DNA from: JBDHTS01 sp044220535 | Lineage (GTDB): Bacteria > Pseudomonadota > Alphaproteobacteria > Micavibrionales > Micavibrionaceae | Length of the DNA stretch: 64,000 bases | Direction: 5' to 3' | NCBI GenBank assembly: GCA_044220535.1 | Contig: JBGAQU010000001.1 | Span: 6,935 to 70,934 of the forward strand | Shown here: positions 25,447 through 34,601 of the stretch, piece by piece | How the letters are laid out: every line of letters begins with the position of its first letter | Numbering within the stretch: position 1 is the first letter of the stretch | Made by a program: the position numbers and the translations under genes | The notes under the pieces: model-generated | What the model was told of the DNA's origin: nothing | Database searches by the model: none | Seen by the model: the letters and a program-made list of their open reading frames with translations, nothing else

Positions 25447-26862
25447 ATGGCCAAGACCTGGATCGATTTTTTTAGCGCGTTAAACCGCCGCGCGCCCGCG
25501 AATGCCGCGGCGAACGGCCGTATGAATGTCCGCGCCCCGTCCGGCAAAAAAAGCGTAGTCGTGCGCGAAGTCCTGTCCGCCTGCCTGGGGATCGCGCTGG
25601 CCATCGGCATGGGTGCATTGCTGTTCGCTCTGCATGCCACGGCGGAATTCGGGTTTATCGTCACCGCCCTCACTGGCCTGACCGGGTTGATCCTGCATGA
25701 AGTGTTCAGCCGCCGCAGCTGGGAAAAAATTATCACCACGCGGCTGGAGGCGACGATGCTGGGCCAGGCAAAACTGGCACGGGATGTTGCCCGCGCCAAT
25801 GACGATATCGCCGTGTTAAAAGACGGGCTGGCCGAAACTGCGTCCGCCCTGGAAGTCCAAAGCAAACGCCTGCCCATCGCGACCGCAAGCCTGGAGACGC
25901 GCATGCTGAAACTGATCACTGAAAAACTGGGATCGCTGGGCCGTAAGCCGCAAGTTGCGAAGCCCGCTCCCGTATCCGACGATGTGCATTTTGAAATGCA
26001 ATCCCCGCCGCCGCCGCTGCAAAACGCGCCCGTCACCAAGCTGGAACAGGCATTGAACCCGCGCGGCAAAAAATTCAGTGACGCCGTGATCGCCGAGATG
26101 GTGCGCCATGCGGTGCGCCAGCAAAAAGTTGAGATGTTCGTTCAGCCCGTCGTGTCCCTGCCCCAGCGTCAGGTGCGGATGGTGGAACTGTTCGGACGCA
26201 TCAAAGGCCGTTCCGGCATCTATCTGGCGGCTGAACGTTATATGAAGGCCGCCGCCAACGATTCATTGGTGCCGTCCATCGACGACCGCCTGCTGCGCAC
26301 GGCGCTGGAGGCACTGAAAAGCCCGTTCAGCGGTATCGCGCCCGGCGTGTCGATCATGCTGAATATCGAGGCGAAGACTCTCGGCAACCCGACTTTTATG
26401 AAGGACCTGACCGGTTTTCTGGCCGCCGACAAGCAAATGGCGCGGCGTATCGTGTTCGAACTGGCACAGACCGAACTCGACGCCATGCCCGCCACCATCG
26501 TGCCGGTGGTTCAGGCGCTGTCCCAACTCGGCGTGCGGTTCTCCATGGATTGCGTGCGCAGCCGCCGCCTGAACATGACGCAGATTAAAAAACTGGGTAT
26601 CCGCTTTGTGAAAATGAACGCCGCCTGGCTGATGCGCGAGGCGCAGAGCGAGGGCGGCAGCGCCCGGATCAACCGCCTGAAGGGCCAGCTGGATGCCGCC
26701 GGGATCGATTTGATCGTCGAGCGGATCGAAGATGAATCCGAACTGCGTGAACTCCTGGATTTCAATATCGATTACGGCCAGGGCTTCCTGTTCGGCAAAC
26801 CCGAACTCTACGCCGTCTGGCGCGACCGGCAGGCAAAGCCAAAGCCGGGCGCGGTGGCGTGA
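25447..26862 (+). CDS. tipF: TipF-like degenerate EAL-domain protein
   Basis: TipF in Caulobacter is a membrane-bound, catalytically dead EAL protein that binds c-di-GMP and is needed for flagellum assembly. This 471-residue protein has the same plan: two membrane helices near residues 45-90, a coiled-coil linker, then an EAL fold. Catalytic residues are eroded. EAL reads ELF (VELFGRI), the DDFG loop is MDCVRSRR and the AEGVE segment is VERIED; a YGQGFLFGKP end remains. So a receptor role is likelier than hydrolysis. The frame opens 13 codons earlier at a TTG, but the ATG has AGGA just upstream. Orthology to TipF is inferred from architecture and the flagellar setting. Confidence 0.7.
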   Translation: MAKTWIDFFSALNRRAPANAAANGRMNVRAPSGKKSVVVREVLSACLGIALAIGMGALLFALHATAEFGFIVTALTGLTGLILHEVFSRRSWEKIITTRLEATMLGQAKLARDVARANDDIAVLKDGLAETASALEVQSKRLPIATASLETRMLKLITEKLGSLGRKPQVAKPAPVSDDVHFEMQSPPPPLQNAPVTKLEQALNPRGKKFSDAVIAEMVRHAVRQQKVEMFVQPVVSLPQRQVRMVELFGRIKGRSGIYLAAERYMKAAANDSLVPSIDDRLLRTALEALKSPFSGIAPGVSIMLNIEAKTLGNPTFMKDLTGFLAADKQMARRIVFELAQTELDAMPATIVPVVQALSQLGVRFSMDCVRSRRLNMTQIKKLGIRFVKMNAAWLMREAQSEGGSARINRLKGQLDAAGIDLIVERIEDESELRELLDFNIDYGQGFLFGKPELYAVWRDRQAKPKPGAVA

Positions 26863-26863
26863 T

Positions 26864-27133
26864 TTAGGGATGCAAATTCAAAGTTTGAGGGCAAATTAAA
26901 CCCTGATTTTTTCCTAAATGAATACTTATATCTTTTGCTTCAGCTCCTACCTGTTTGAGAGCAGCATTTACGCCTTCTGCCGCAGCTGTCGCATTAAATT
27001 GGTCACGAATGGGCTTGCATGCATCGTAGCGCTGCTGATCGTTATGTGCGGCATATGCTACAGCGCCAGCAAAAACAGCACCAACAGCATAAAATCTCCA
27101 GTCCTTAAATGCGGCCAATCTCTCTGTGTACAT
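26864..27133 (-). CDS. Small membrane-anchored hypothetical protein
   Basis: The 89-residue product has one N-terminal membrane helix (about residues 14-29, FYAVGAVFAGAVAYAA) followed by a small soluble domain with two Cys (DACKPIRDQF and GLICPQTL). It is unrecognised. A very strong AAAGGAGG ribosome-binding site lies just ahead of the ATG, which makes this a real gene even though a long forward frame runs through it. It ends next to the convergent end of the TipF-like gene. Confidence 0.75.
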   Translation of the reverse strand: MYTERLAAFKDWRFYAVGAVFAGAVAYAAHNDQQRYDACKPIRDQFNATAAAEGVNAALKQVGAEAKDISIHLGKNQGLICPQTLNLHP

Positions 27134-27274
27134 AATATCCTCCTTTGGTTTTTTATATTCATAAAGATTTTTGATTTATGGTCAATAGATAAAATTCAAT
27201 ATCTTTTATTCCCCCCCTTCCGCCCTGCCTCCCTCCATGGCACAAATAGGCATTCCAATTTTCAAGGGGCCGCC

Positions 27275-29071
27275 ATGATCCGCCTGTTTCTGATCGCTTT
27301 TATTGCCATGATCCTTCCCGCCTATGCAGACGATATCAAACCCGTCCATGGTATTGCGATGTATGGGGATTTGAAATATCCGGCGGATTTCAAGCATTTC
27401 GACTACGTCAACCCGGACGCGCCCAAGGGCGGGAAATTGCGCCTCAGCGCGCTGGAGACGTTTGACAGTTTTAACCCGTATATCGTCAAAGGCGTCCCTG
27501 CGGACGGGATCGGCCTGATCTATTCCACGCTGACCGAGCAAAGTTCGGATGAGGCGTTCAGCGGATATGGCGCGCTGGCTGAATCCATTGAAATGCCGGC
27601 GGACCGTAAATGGATCGTGTTCAACATCCGGCCGGAGGCGAAATGGGAAGACGGCAAGCCTGTCACGGCTGACGACGTTAAATGGACGTATGACGCGCTG
27701 ATGAAAGATGGCCAGCCCTTTTATAAAAGCTATTATGCCGACATCGCAAAGGTAGAAGCGTTGAGCGACAAGAAAGTGAAATTCACGTTCAAGGGCGCAA
27801 ACAATCTGGAGCTGCCCTTGATCGTCGGGCAGATTCCGGTCTTGCCGAAACATTACTGGATGGCGAAGGGTCATAAATTCGGTGAAACTACGCTGACGCC
27901 GCCACCGGGAAACGGGCCTTATCGCATAGCCTCTTTCCAGGCCGGACGCGGGATTGTGTATGAACGCGTCAAAAACTGGTGGGGTGAAAACCTGCCTGTT
28001 TTTAAAGGCCGGTATAATTTCGATGCCATCACCTATGATTATTACCGTGACCGCGATGTCGAACTGGAAGCGTTGTTCGGCGGGTCGTCGGATTTCCGCC
28101 AGGAATACACCGCCAAGGCCTGGGCGACATCCTATAACGCGCCTGCGGTGAAAGACGGTCGCGTGATCAAGGCGCAGATCAAAAACGGCATGCCACAAGG
28201 CATGCAGGCCTTCGGTTATAATTTAAGGCGGCCTGTATTTCAGGATCAAGCCGTACGCAAGGCGCTGGATTACGCATTCGATTTCGACTGGTCGAACAAG
28301 CAATTCGCTTATGGCTCCTATGTCCGCACGCGCAGCTTCTTCGCCAATTCCGACATGGCCGCGCCGGACGGGCCGCCAACAGGCAAGGTGAAAGAGATTT
28401 TGGACCAGTTTAAAGACCAGCTTCCGGCCTCTGTCTTCACCACACGTTATGAACCGCCGAAAACGGATGGATCGGGCAATAACCGCGCCAATCTGCGCAT
28501 GGCGATGAAAATTCTGGATGATGCAGGGTATAAAGTCGGGCCGGATGGTATCCGGGTCAATCCGAAAACCGGCAAGCCTTTATCGTTTGAATTCCTGACC
28601 AATGGTGGCAATGCGGCACTGGACCGCTGGATCATTCCGTTTATCCAGAATTTAAAAAAGATCGGCGTCGCCGCGACGTTCCGCGTGGTAGATGTGTCGC
28701 AATACGTGAACCGGCTGAACAGTTTTGATTTTGATGTCATCATCACCAGCTTTCCGCAGTCCCTTTCTCCTGGCAATGAACAGCGTGAATTCTGGACATC
28801 CAGCCGAGCCGATCTGAACGGATCGCGCAACGTGCTGGGCATCAAAAATCCGGTTGTTGACAAGCTGGTGGACATGATTATCGCCGCGCCCAGCCGGGAC
28901 GAATTGATCGCGCGATGCCAGGCGCTGGACTATGTACTGCTGGATTCAAACTATGCCATTCCCAACTGGCATATCCCGGCCTGGCGCATTGCTTACTGGA
29001 ACAAATTTGGCCAGCCGAAAACCCAGGCACCTTACGCGCTGGGCGTAGCGGATACGTGGTGGATAAAATAA
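27275..29071 (+). CDS. yejA: Peptide ABC transporter substrate-binding protein YejA
   Basis: YejA is the periplasmic binding protein of the YejABEF importer of oligopeptides, microcin C and, in some alphaproteobacteria, muropeptides. The 598-residue protein has a Sec signal peptide (MIRLFLIAFIAMILPAYA, cleaved before DD) and the SBP family 5 core (HGIAMYGDLKYP, NPDAPKGGKLRLS, FNPYIVKG, and the C-terminal IPNWHIPAWRIAYWNKFG). The open frame extends about 120 codons upstream, but the AAGGGG site and signal peptide fix the start at 27275. The permeases lie 4-6 kb downstream, and other genes separate them. Confidence 0.93.
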   Translation: MIRLFLIAFIAMILPAYADDIKPVHGIAMYGDLKYPADFKHFDYVNPDAPKGGKLRLSALETFDSFNPYIVKGVPADGIGLIYSTLTEQSSDEAFSGYGALAESIEMPADRKWIVFNIRPEAKWEDGKPVTADDVKWTYDALMKDGQPFYKSYYADIAKVEALSDKKVKFTFKGANNLELPLIVGQIPVLPKHYWMAKGHKFGETTLTPPPGNGPYRIASFQAGRGIVYERVKNWWGENLPVFKGRYNFDAITYDYYRDRDVELEALFGGSSDFRQEYTAKAWATSYNAPAVKDGRVIKAQIKNGMPQGMQAFGYNLRRPVFQDQAVRKALDYAFDFDWSNKQFAYGSYVRTRSFFANSDMAAPDGPPTGKVKEILDQFKDQLPASVFTTRYEPPKTDGSGNNRANLRMAMKILDDAGYKVGPDGIRVNPKTGKPLSFEFLTNGGNAALDRWIIPFIQNLKKIGVAATFRVVDVSQYVNRLNSFDFDVIITSFPQSLSPGNEQREFWTSSRADLNGSRNVLGIKNPVVDKLVDMIIAAPSRDELIARCQALDYVLLDSNYAIPNWHIPAWRIAYWNKFGQPKTQAPYALGVADTWWIK

Positions 29072-29084
29072 CAGGAGGTTAATC

Positions 29085-29435
29085 ATGAGCAAACTTAATG
29101 ACATTATACATCGCCTTGAAGCAGAAAATTCCTTGAAAGAAATTTTTCAGGAAACAGTAGGTCTGATGGAATTAACCAGACGAACATTTGCAGTTGAAAG
29201 GCAGGCGATTTGTGAGAAGGCCCGCAAAGATGCCGAAGAGCGCGGCGCAAAAGGATATGTTGTGCCAATGTGGACTGATGAACTTGCTACAACGGATAAA
29301 TTAAGAAAATTGTTTATAGCTGCCGGCATTCAACTTGAAATGGAATTGCATGAGACCTCGCTTGCGAATGCTCTGATCAATGTAAGGGATAAATACAAAG
29401 CCATGCTTGAACAACCAGCCCGACCTAATCCCTGA
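29085..29435 (+). CDS. Hypothetical protein (116 aa)
   Basis: This is a helical soluble protein with a Leu/Glu-rich N-terminus and the segment EERGAKGYVVPMWTDELATTDKLRK. It is unrecognised. A strong AGGAGG ribosome-binding site lies ahead of the ATG, and it begins 13 bp after yejA, so it is probably co-transcribed. The DNA looks more AT-rich than yejA and kdsB on either side. Confidence 0.75.
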   Translation: MSKLNDIIHRLEAENSLKEIFQETVGLMELTRRTFAVERQAICEKARKDAEERGAKGYVVPMWTDELATTDKLRKLFIAAGIQLEMELHETSLANALINVRDKYKAMLEQPARPNP

Positions 29436-29449
29436 CATATCTAAAATCC

Positions 29450-30238
29450 ATGAAAACAGCCATTATTATTCCCGCACGTTACGGTTCCACTCGTTTTCCT
29501 GGCAAACCACTGGTCCAGATTGCCGGAAAAACCATGTTGCAGCGTGTCGTTGAAATCGGTCAGGCTGTTGCACGTGAGCATCCGCAGGTTACGCTTATGG
29601 TCGCCACGGACGATGAACGCATTGCAAAGCATGCGGACGATATTCATGTCGATTGCATCATGACATCCCCCAACTCCCCCACCGGGTCCGACCGGGTACT
29701 GGAGGCCGCAACGATTTCCGGCGCGTCGTTCGATTTTCTGATCGGGTTGCAGGGCGATGCGCCGTTTACGCCACCGGAAGCGCTGCATAAAATGATTGAT
29801 ACGGCCAAGGCCGATCCTTCCGTCCAGGTGATCACGCCTGTCGTGCCCTTGCGCTGGGCGGAACTGGACGCGTTGCGGCAGGCAAAAACCGTGACGCCGT
29901 TCAGCGGCACGACCGCCATCGTTGACCAGAATGGCAACGCGCTGTGGTTTTCAAAAAACATTCTTCCCGCCATTCGTAACGAAGACCGCAGCACGGAATT
30001 TTCCCCCGTGCTCCAGCATATCGGCCTTTACGGTTACCGCATCGGAACATTGCGCCGTTTTGTTGGCATGAAACAGGGGTATTATGAAACGATGGAAGGT
30101 CTGGAACAGTTACGGTTGATCGAAAACGGCATTCCTATCCGAACTATCCGTCTGACCGTTGATGCGGGGCTGGCGCAGGCGGGCATTGATTCCCCGGAAG
30201 ATGTTGAACGCGCCGAGCGCGTTCTGGCCGGTGGTTAG
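29450..30238 (+). CDS. kdsB: 3-deoxy-manno-octulosonate cytidylyltransferase (CMP-Kdo synthetase)
   Basis: KdsB activates Kdo with CTP for lipid A core synthesis. The 262-residue protein has the nucleotidyltransferase N-terminus IIIPARYGSTRFPGKPL, VATDDERI, TGSDRVLEA, and C-terminal QHIGLYGYR with LEQLRLIENGI. The usual QGDEP metal-site motif is QGDAP here (E to A), which is a departure from the standard enzyme and might mark a variant subgroup. It starts 14 bp after the preceding small gene and ends next to a dispersed repeat. Confidence 0.9.
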   Translation: MKTAIIIPARYGSTRFPGKPLVQIAGKTMLQRVVEIGQAVAREHPQVTLMVATDDERIAKHADDIHVDCIMTSPNSPTGSDRVLEAATISGASFDFLIGLQGDAPFTPPEALHKMIDTAKADPSVQVITPVVPLRWAELDALRQAKTVTPFSGTTAIVDQNGNALWFSKNILPAIRNEDRSTEFSPVLQHIGLYGYRIGTLRRFVGMKQGYYETMEGLEQLRLIENGIPIRTIRLTVDAGLAQAGIDSPEDVERAERVLAGG

Positions 30239-30255
30239 CCGTGATCATTCATATC

Positions 30256-30369
30256 GTCATCCCGGCAAAGGCCGGGACCCATGCGATGGTGATGCCGGCC
30301 ATTACAGGCAAAAATCATCCGGCAGTGCTGTGGCAAAAGCGTATGGGTCCCGGCCTTTGCCGGGATGAC
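30256..30369. repeat. Dispersed inverted repeat, family A (114 bp)
   Basis: It begins GTCATCCCGGCAAAGGCCGG and ends CCGGCCTTTGCCGGGATGAC; the arms match over about 29 bp with one mismatch. It lies between kdsB and the O-antigen ligase-like gene. A matched change (CAAAGG/CCTTTG versus CGAAGG/CCTTCG at 16691) shows that both arms evolve together. Confidence 0.85.
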
Positions 30370-30377
30370 GCCTAAAG

Positions 30378-32134
30378 ATGTTTATAAAATCAAAAACAAT
30401 TCCTACGCTCATCGCCCTGCTGATCGCCTTATCCTTCGGCACCAGCCTGTTTTTTGAAGGGGCGCAAAGCTATATTTACGCCCCTGCCCTTTTCTGCCTG
30501 CTGGCGGGCTTGCTGATTGCCTGTGCCGGATGCGTCTGGAAACCGTTTGAAATTCCGAAAGCCGCGCCGGCCTGGTTGATGTTTGCCTTCTGGCTATATG
30601 TTACGATCAGCCTGTTATGGAGCACGACGCCTTTCCCCAGCCTTGTGACCTATCTTGTGTTCAGCTGTCTGCCGCTTTCCTTCTTCGCGTTGCTGCTCAG
30701 CCCTAGGCGCGAAGCGTTGATTGAAATGTCCGTCATGGCGCTGCATGTGGCACTGACTTTGTTGGGTTTATGGGCGTTGGCGCAGGTAACGGTATTGCAT
30801 GCGCAGTTTCCGGGGCGTGCCGGACATCCGTTGCTCGATCCCAATAATTTTGCCGCGCTGATGAATCTGGGGTTGCTGCCGATGATGGCGATTGCAATCA
30901 CCGCGGCGCAATCCCTTAAAACCAAAGCCTCCACGGTGTTCTGGGATGTATGGCCGCACTATTCGCGGGTTTAAGCTTTTACAGCCATACGGGCGGCGCG
31001 GCGGCGCGGATATCGTCCTTTACCAGCATCCAGACTGACGATTCCGCCATGAACCGCCCTGTGTTGTGGGCAGCGACAGCGGCTATGGTCGCGGAACGGC
31101 CTTTCACCGGCACGGGTTTCGGTAGTTTTTACCTGACTTATGCTTCCAACCGCCCGGTTGCGGATAAATGGTCGGCAGGGCAATGGGCGCATAATGATCC
31201 GCTGCAATTTGCGGCGGAAATAGGAATCGCGGCACCCATCCTGTTTTATGTTTTCGTTTTCAGCCTGCTGTGGCAAACGGCGAAGGCCTTAAAGAATCCG
31301 GATACGGATAACCCAGCCTTGATGATGGGACCATTGCTCGGGTTTATGGCCGTGGTCCTGCATGCCCATATTGAATTTCAGTTTTATGTGATGCCTATCC
31401 TGATTGTCAGCGGCGTGTGGCTGGCGGCCTGGTATGCACGCACGGCGGATGCATTGCCGCCTGCCCTGTCATGGCAAGGTTTTCAGGCGAAAGGGGCGCA
31501 GAAAGCGATTATTGCTGTATCTATCCTTGCCATTGCGGGTTTATTCGCCGTGCCAGCCGCACGCGGCGCGATGGCAACGTATTACCTGATGCAGGCGGTC
31601 AGCACGATGCGGCAGGACGGCCACCCGAAAGCCTATCTTTCCACGCTGGACAAGGCCGATGCCTGGGCGCCGGGCAGTTTTGTCGATGCGAAGGTACAAC
31701 GTGCGGCGCTCTATCTCGATCTGCTCAATACGCCCGCCGGAATTTTCAGCGATGCCGAGCAAAGAACCATGGCCGATTACGTGCTGAGCACCCTGTCGCT
31801 GGCGGAGGCAACCGTGCCGTTCTGGTCGGATATCAACAGCAAGCGTGCCACGCTTTATACAGAAATGAAAGCGAAACTGGACCAAGACTGGCAGCAAAAG
31901 GCGGAAACCGAGTTGCGTATTGCCGTCCGCAAGAATCCGCTGGATCTTGGGTCACGGGCGCGATTGATTGAGGCATTGATGGCACGTGGCCAGGCGGAAC
32001 AGGCTTATGAATTGCTTCAGGAGGGTCTGGCCCGCCCGCATTCGGTTGAGGATGAGAAAGACATGCTGGCGCTGCAGGCAAAGTTGAAATCGCTTGTGGA
32101 TTTGAAACATCAGTATAAGACATTAAATCCATGA
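30378..32134 (+). pseudogene. O-antigen ligase (Wzy_C)-like membrane protein, frameshifted
   Basis: The first frame (30378-30974) encodes six or so membrane helices with the family segment HPLLDPNNFAALMNLGLLP. Near 30925-30945 sense coding moves to another frame (open from 30920), continuing VLGCMAALFAGLSF, then the ligase-type NRPVLW, GTGFGSFYLTYASNRP and HNDPLQFAAEIG segments. More helices and a TPR-like C-terminus to 32134 follow. Relatives usually have a longer stretch between the DPNN region and NRPVLW, so besides the shift some sequence may be missing. The substrate may be O-antigen or another glycan. It is a sequencing error or a true pseudogene. Confidence 0.7.
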
Positions 32135-32766
32135 CAACATTGATCATCGCCCGCCATGGCAATACGTTCGAATCCGGCGAACCGCCCCGCCGCGTCGGCG
32201 CGCGCACCGATCTGCCGCTGACCGAAAAGGGCCGGATGCAGGCGCGCGGGATCGGGTTATGGCTGAAGGAAAATAAATTATTTCCTGATGTTGTTTACAG
32301 TTCCCGGCTGAAACGCACCATAGAAACCGCGCAACTGGCCATTGTTGAATCCGGCGTGAAGCAGCCTGTGTTTCAGCTGGAGATTTTCAACGAGATCGAT
32401 TACGGCCCGGATGAGAACAAGACGGAAGACGAAGTCATTGCACGCCTTGGCGCAAACGCACTAAAAGACTGGGATGAACAAGCCGTTGTACCGAACGGAT
32501 GGATCGCCGATCCTGCGCAGATCATCCAAAACTGGCAGGGCTTTGCCGACAGCATCCGCACCCATGACGATAACGAAACCATCCTGGCCGTGACATCAAA
32601 CGGCACGGCACGGTTCGCGCCTTACATTACTGGTGATTACGATTCATTTGCGGCGCAGAACGATATCAAACTGGCCACGGGCGCAGTCGGTGTTATGAAG
32701 TTTATCGACGGGCGATGGGTTGTTGGCAGATGGAATATAAAACCGGTCTTGCCTGCGCTGAATTAA
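32131..32766 (+). CDS. Histidine phosphatase-family protein lacking the second His
   Basis: This is a phosphoglycerate-mutase-fold protein of 211 residues. The nucleophile motif LIIARHGNT is intact, with LTEKGRMQARGIG, VVYSSRLKRTIETA and the acidic EIDYGPDE. The second catalytic His, usually in VTHGG, is replaced: AVTSNGTARF. Activity is therefore doubtful or altered. The start overlaps the stop of the ligase-like gene by 4 bp (ATGA), indicating one transcript. The substrate is unknown. Confidence 0.85.
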   Translation: MTTLIIARHGNTFESGEPPRRVGARTDLPLTEKGRMQARGIGLWLKENKLFPDVVYSSRLKRTIETAQLAIVESGVKQPVFQLEIFNEIDYGPDENKTEDEVIARLGANALKDWDEQAVVPNGWIADPAQIIQNWQGFADSIRTHDDNETILAVTSNGTARFAPYITGDYDSFAAQNDIKLATGAVGVMKFIDGRWVVGRWNIKPVLPALN

Positions 32767-32796
32767 TCCATCGCACAAAATTCATTCCAAGGTATA

Positions 32797-33039
32797 TTAA
32801 AGCCTGAATTCCAGGTGATCAATCTCTTTACCAGGGACCACTCCAAGCGTCTCAACCACAAATCCGACACAAAGATCTTCGCTGGTTATAGGATAATCGA
32901 CATCAGAAGAAATAATTTCGGAACTGCCGCGCTCAAGCCTGGACGCATCAAAATCCTCTCCAAGTCTTGCTGATGACACAATGGCGGAATTGGACAAGCC
33001 ATGTTTGCGAAGACCATCTCTTATAGTTTTTGAACTCAT
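32797..33039 (-). CDS. Small hypothetical protein (80 aa)
   Basis: This is an acidic 80-residue product with a Ser-rich middle (LERGSSEIISSDVDYPITSEDL) and a C-terminal VGFVVETLGVVPG. It is unrecognised; the pattern is loosely carrier-protein-like, but the phosphopantetheine DSL motif is absent, so no such call is made. A good AGGAG site lies ahead of the ATG. It is convergent with the phosphatase gene and divergent from yejB; the 130 bp ahead of it is very AT-rich and must hold both promoters. Confidence 0.65.
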   Translation of the reverse strand: MSSKTIRDGLRKHGLSNSAIVSSARLGEDFDASRLERGSSEIISSDVDYPITSEDLCVGFVVETLGVVPGKEIDHLEFRL

Positions 33040-33170
33040 TTACCACTCCTAAATATTATTTGATACTTATGCTTATATAACATAATATAAAATTATGCAA
33101 ATAAATATAAGCAACAGAGTAAATTATATTCCGAATTGCTCAAACCGCCTTACTGCACTACCCTTTCCTC

Positions 33171-34262
33171 ATGAACGCACTCTCTACTTATATTGCCCGC
33201 CGTCTTGCCCTGATGGTGCCGACCGTTTTCGGTATCCTTCTGATCAACTTCGCCATTATCCAGTTTGTGCCCGGCGGGCCGGTGGAGCGGATGATTGCGC
33301 AGCTGCAGGGGCAGGGCACCGACGCCACGGCCCGTATCAGCGGCGGCGGGGCAGATATGGCACAGACGGGCGATGCCAGTAAATATCGCGGCGCACAGGG
33401 AATGGACCCCGACGTTATCAAGGAACTCCAGAAAATGTACGGGTTCGACAAGCCAGCGCCGGAGCGGTTCTGGCTGATGATCAAAAGTTATCTGCAGTTC
33501 GACCTTGGCAAAAGTTATTACCGCGATGTCAGTGTCGGGCAGCTAGTCTTGGAAAAAATGCCAGTGTCGATTTCACTGGGTCTGTGGTCGACGTTGATCA
33601 TTTACCTGATTTCCATTCCTCTTGGCATTCGTAAGGCGGTGAAGGACGGGGAGAATTTCGACATCTGGACCTCCGCCGTGATTTTCATCGGTTATGCCAT
33701 CCCCAGTTTCATGTTCGCGATCCTGCTGATCATCCTGTTCGCGGGCGGGCGGTATTGGCATATCTTTCCGCTGCGCGGCATAATCTCCGACGACTGGCGG
33801 GATTTGAGCACTATCCAGATCGTTCTGGATTATCTGTGGCACATGACCCTGCCCGTCATCGCGATGGTCATCAGCGGTTTCGCCGGGCTGACCATGCTGA
33901 CCAAGAACAGCTTCCTCGATGAAATCAACAAGCATTACGTGCTGACCGCACGGTCCAAGGGTCTGTCCGAACATCGCGTGCTTTACGGCCATGTCTTCCG
34001 CAACGCCATGCTGATCGTGATCGCCGGGTTTCCGGCGGCTTTCATAGCGATTTTCTTTACCGGCTCCCTGCTGATCGAGGTGATCTTTAGCCTGGATGGG
34101 ATCGGGTTGCTTGGGTATGAATCCGTGATCAACCGCGATTATCCGGTGGTTTTAGGCACTTTGTATGTATTCGCCCTGATCGGCCTGATCATGACTCTCA
34201 TCCGCGACCTAGTTTATATGTGGGTGGATCCGCGGATAGATTTTGAAACCAGGAATTTATAA
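33171..34262 (+). CDS. yejB: Peptide ABC transporter permease YejB
   Basis: YejB is one of the two membrane subunits of the Yej importer. The 363-residue protein has the N-terminal helix MNALSTYIARRLALMVPTVFG typical of YejB/DppB, a long periplasmic loop with the GGG segment characteristic of YejB, and six membrane helices. The EAA loop (HYVLTARSKGLSEHRVLYGHVFRNAML) contacts the ATPase. No clear ribosome-binding site was seen. It is followed after 2 bp by a small unknown gene and then yejE. Confidence 0.95.
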   Translation: MNALSTYIARRLALMVPTVFGILLINFAIIQFVPGGPVERMIAQLQGQGTDATARISGGGADMAQTGDASKYRGAQGMDPDVIKELQKMYGFDKPAPERFWLMIKSYLQFDLGKSYYRDVSVGQLVLEKMPVSISLGLWSTLIIYLISIPLGIRKAVKDGENFDIWTSAVIFIGYAIPSFMFAILLIILFAGGRYWHIFPLRGIISDDWRDLSTIQIVLDYLWHMTLPVIAMVISGFAGLTMLTKNSFLDEINKHYVLTARSKGLSEHRVLYGHVFRNAMLIVIAGFPAAFIAIFFTGSLLIEVIFSLDGIGLLGYESVINRDYPVVLGTLYVFALIGLIMTLIRDLVYMWVDPRIDFETRNL

Positions 34263-34264
34263 AT

Positions 34265-34597
34265 ATGGATGAACCGATAGAAGAAAGCCTAATTATACAT
34301 GGTGAACTGGATCCATCTGTCACAAGAGAGGACGCTTTCGCAGTCAAACCTATTCTCCAGTCCATCCTTGAAAAAACCGGATTGCGTTATTTTTTTCCCG
34401 TTAGAGTTATGGGAGGTCAAGGCTCTGAACGATATTTCGTCTTAGTAATGACCGACAAACCAATTATGAAATCACATGATTTGCCGGATAAAATTGGTAA
34501 AGTCACAATCGGCTATCGAATGATCAGCCCTGATTTTTTTGATGCCCTGCTCGCACAGAAACAGCCAACGCCACAACCATGTACTCCGAAGATTTAA
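34265..34597 (+). CDS. Hypothetical protein inserted between yejB and yejE
   Basis: This 110-residue soluble protein is unrecognised. It starts MDEPIEESLIIHGELDPSVTRED and has a compact core RYFFPVRVMGGQGSERYFVLVMTDKP. The gene sits 2 bp after yejB and 4 bp before yejE, so it is transcribed with the transporter, but its more AT-rich sequence suggests an insertion into the operon. No membrane segment or signal is seen. A role with the transporter is not shown. Confidence 0.7.
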   Translation: MDEPIEESLIIHGELDPSVTREDAFAVKPILQSILEKTGLRYFFPVRVMGGQGSERYFVLVMTDKPIMKSHDLPDKIGKVTIGYRMISPDFFDALLAQKQPTPQPCTPKI

Positions 34598-34601
34598 TCG
34601 T

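Noticed and set aside
32797..33039. Acyl-carrier-like identity for the 80-aa protein
   Set aside because: The DSL phosphopantetheine motif is missing, so only hypothetical is justified.
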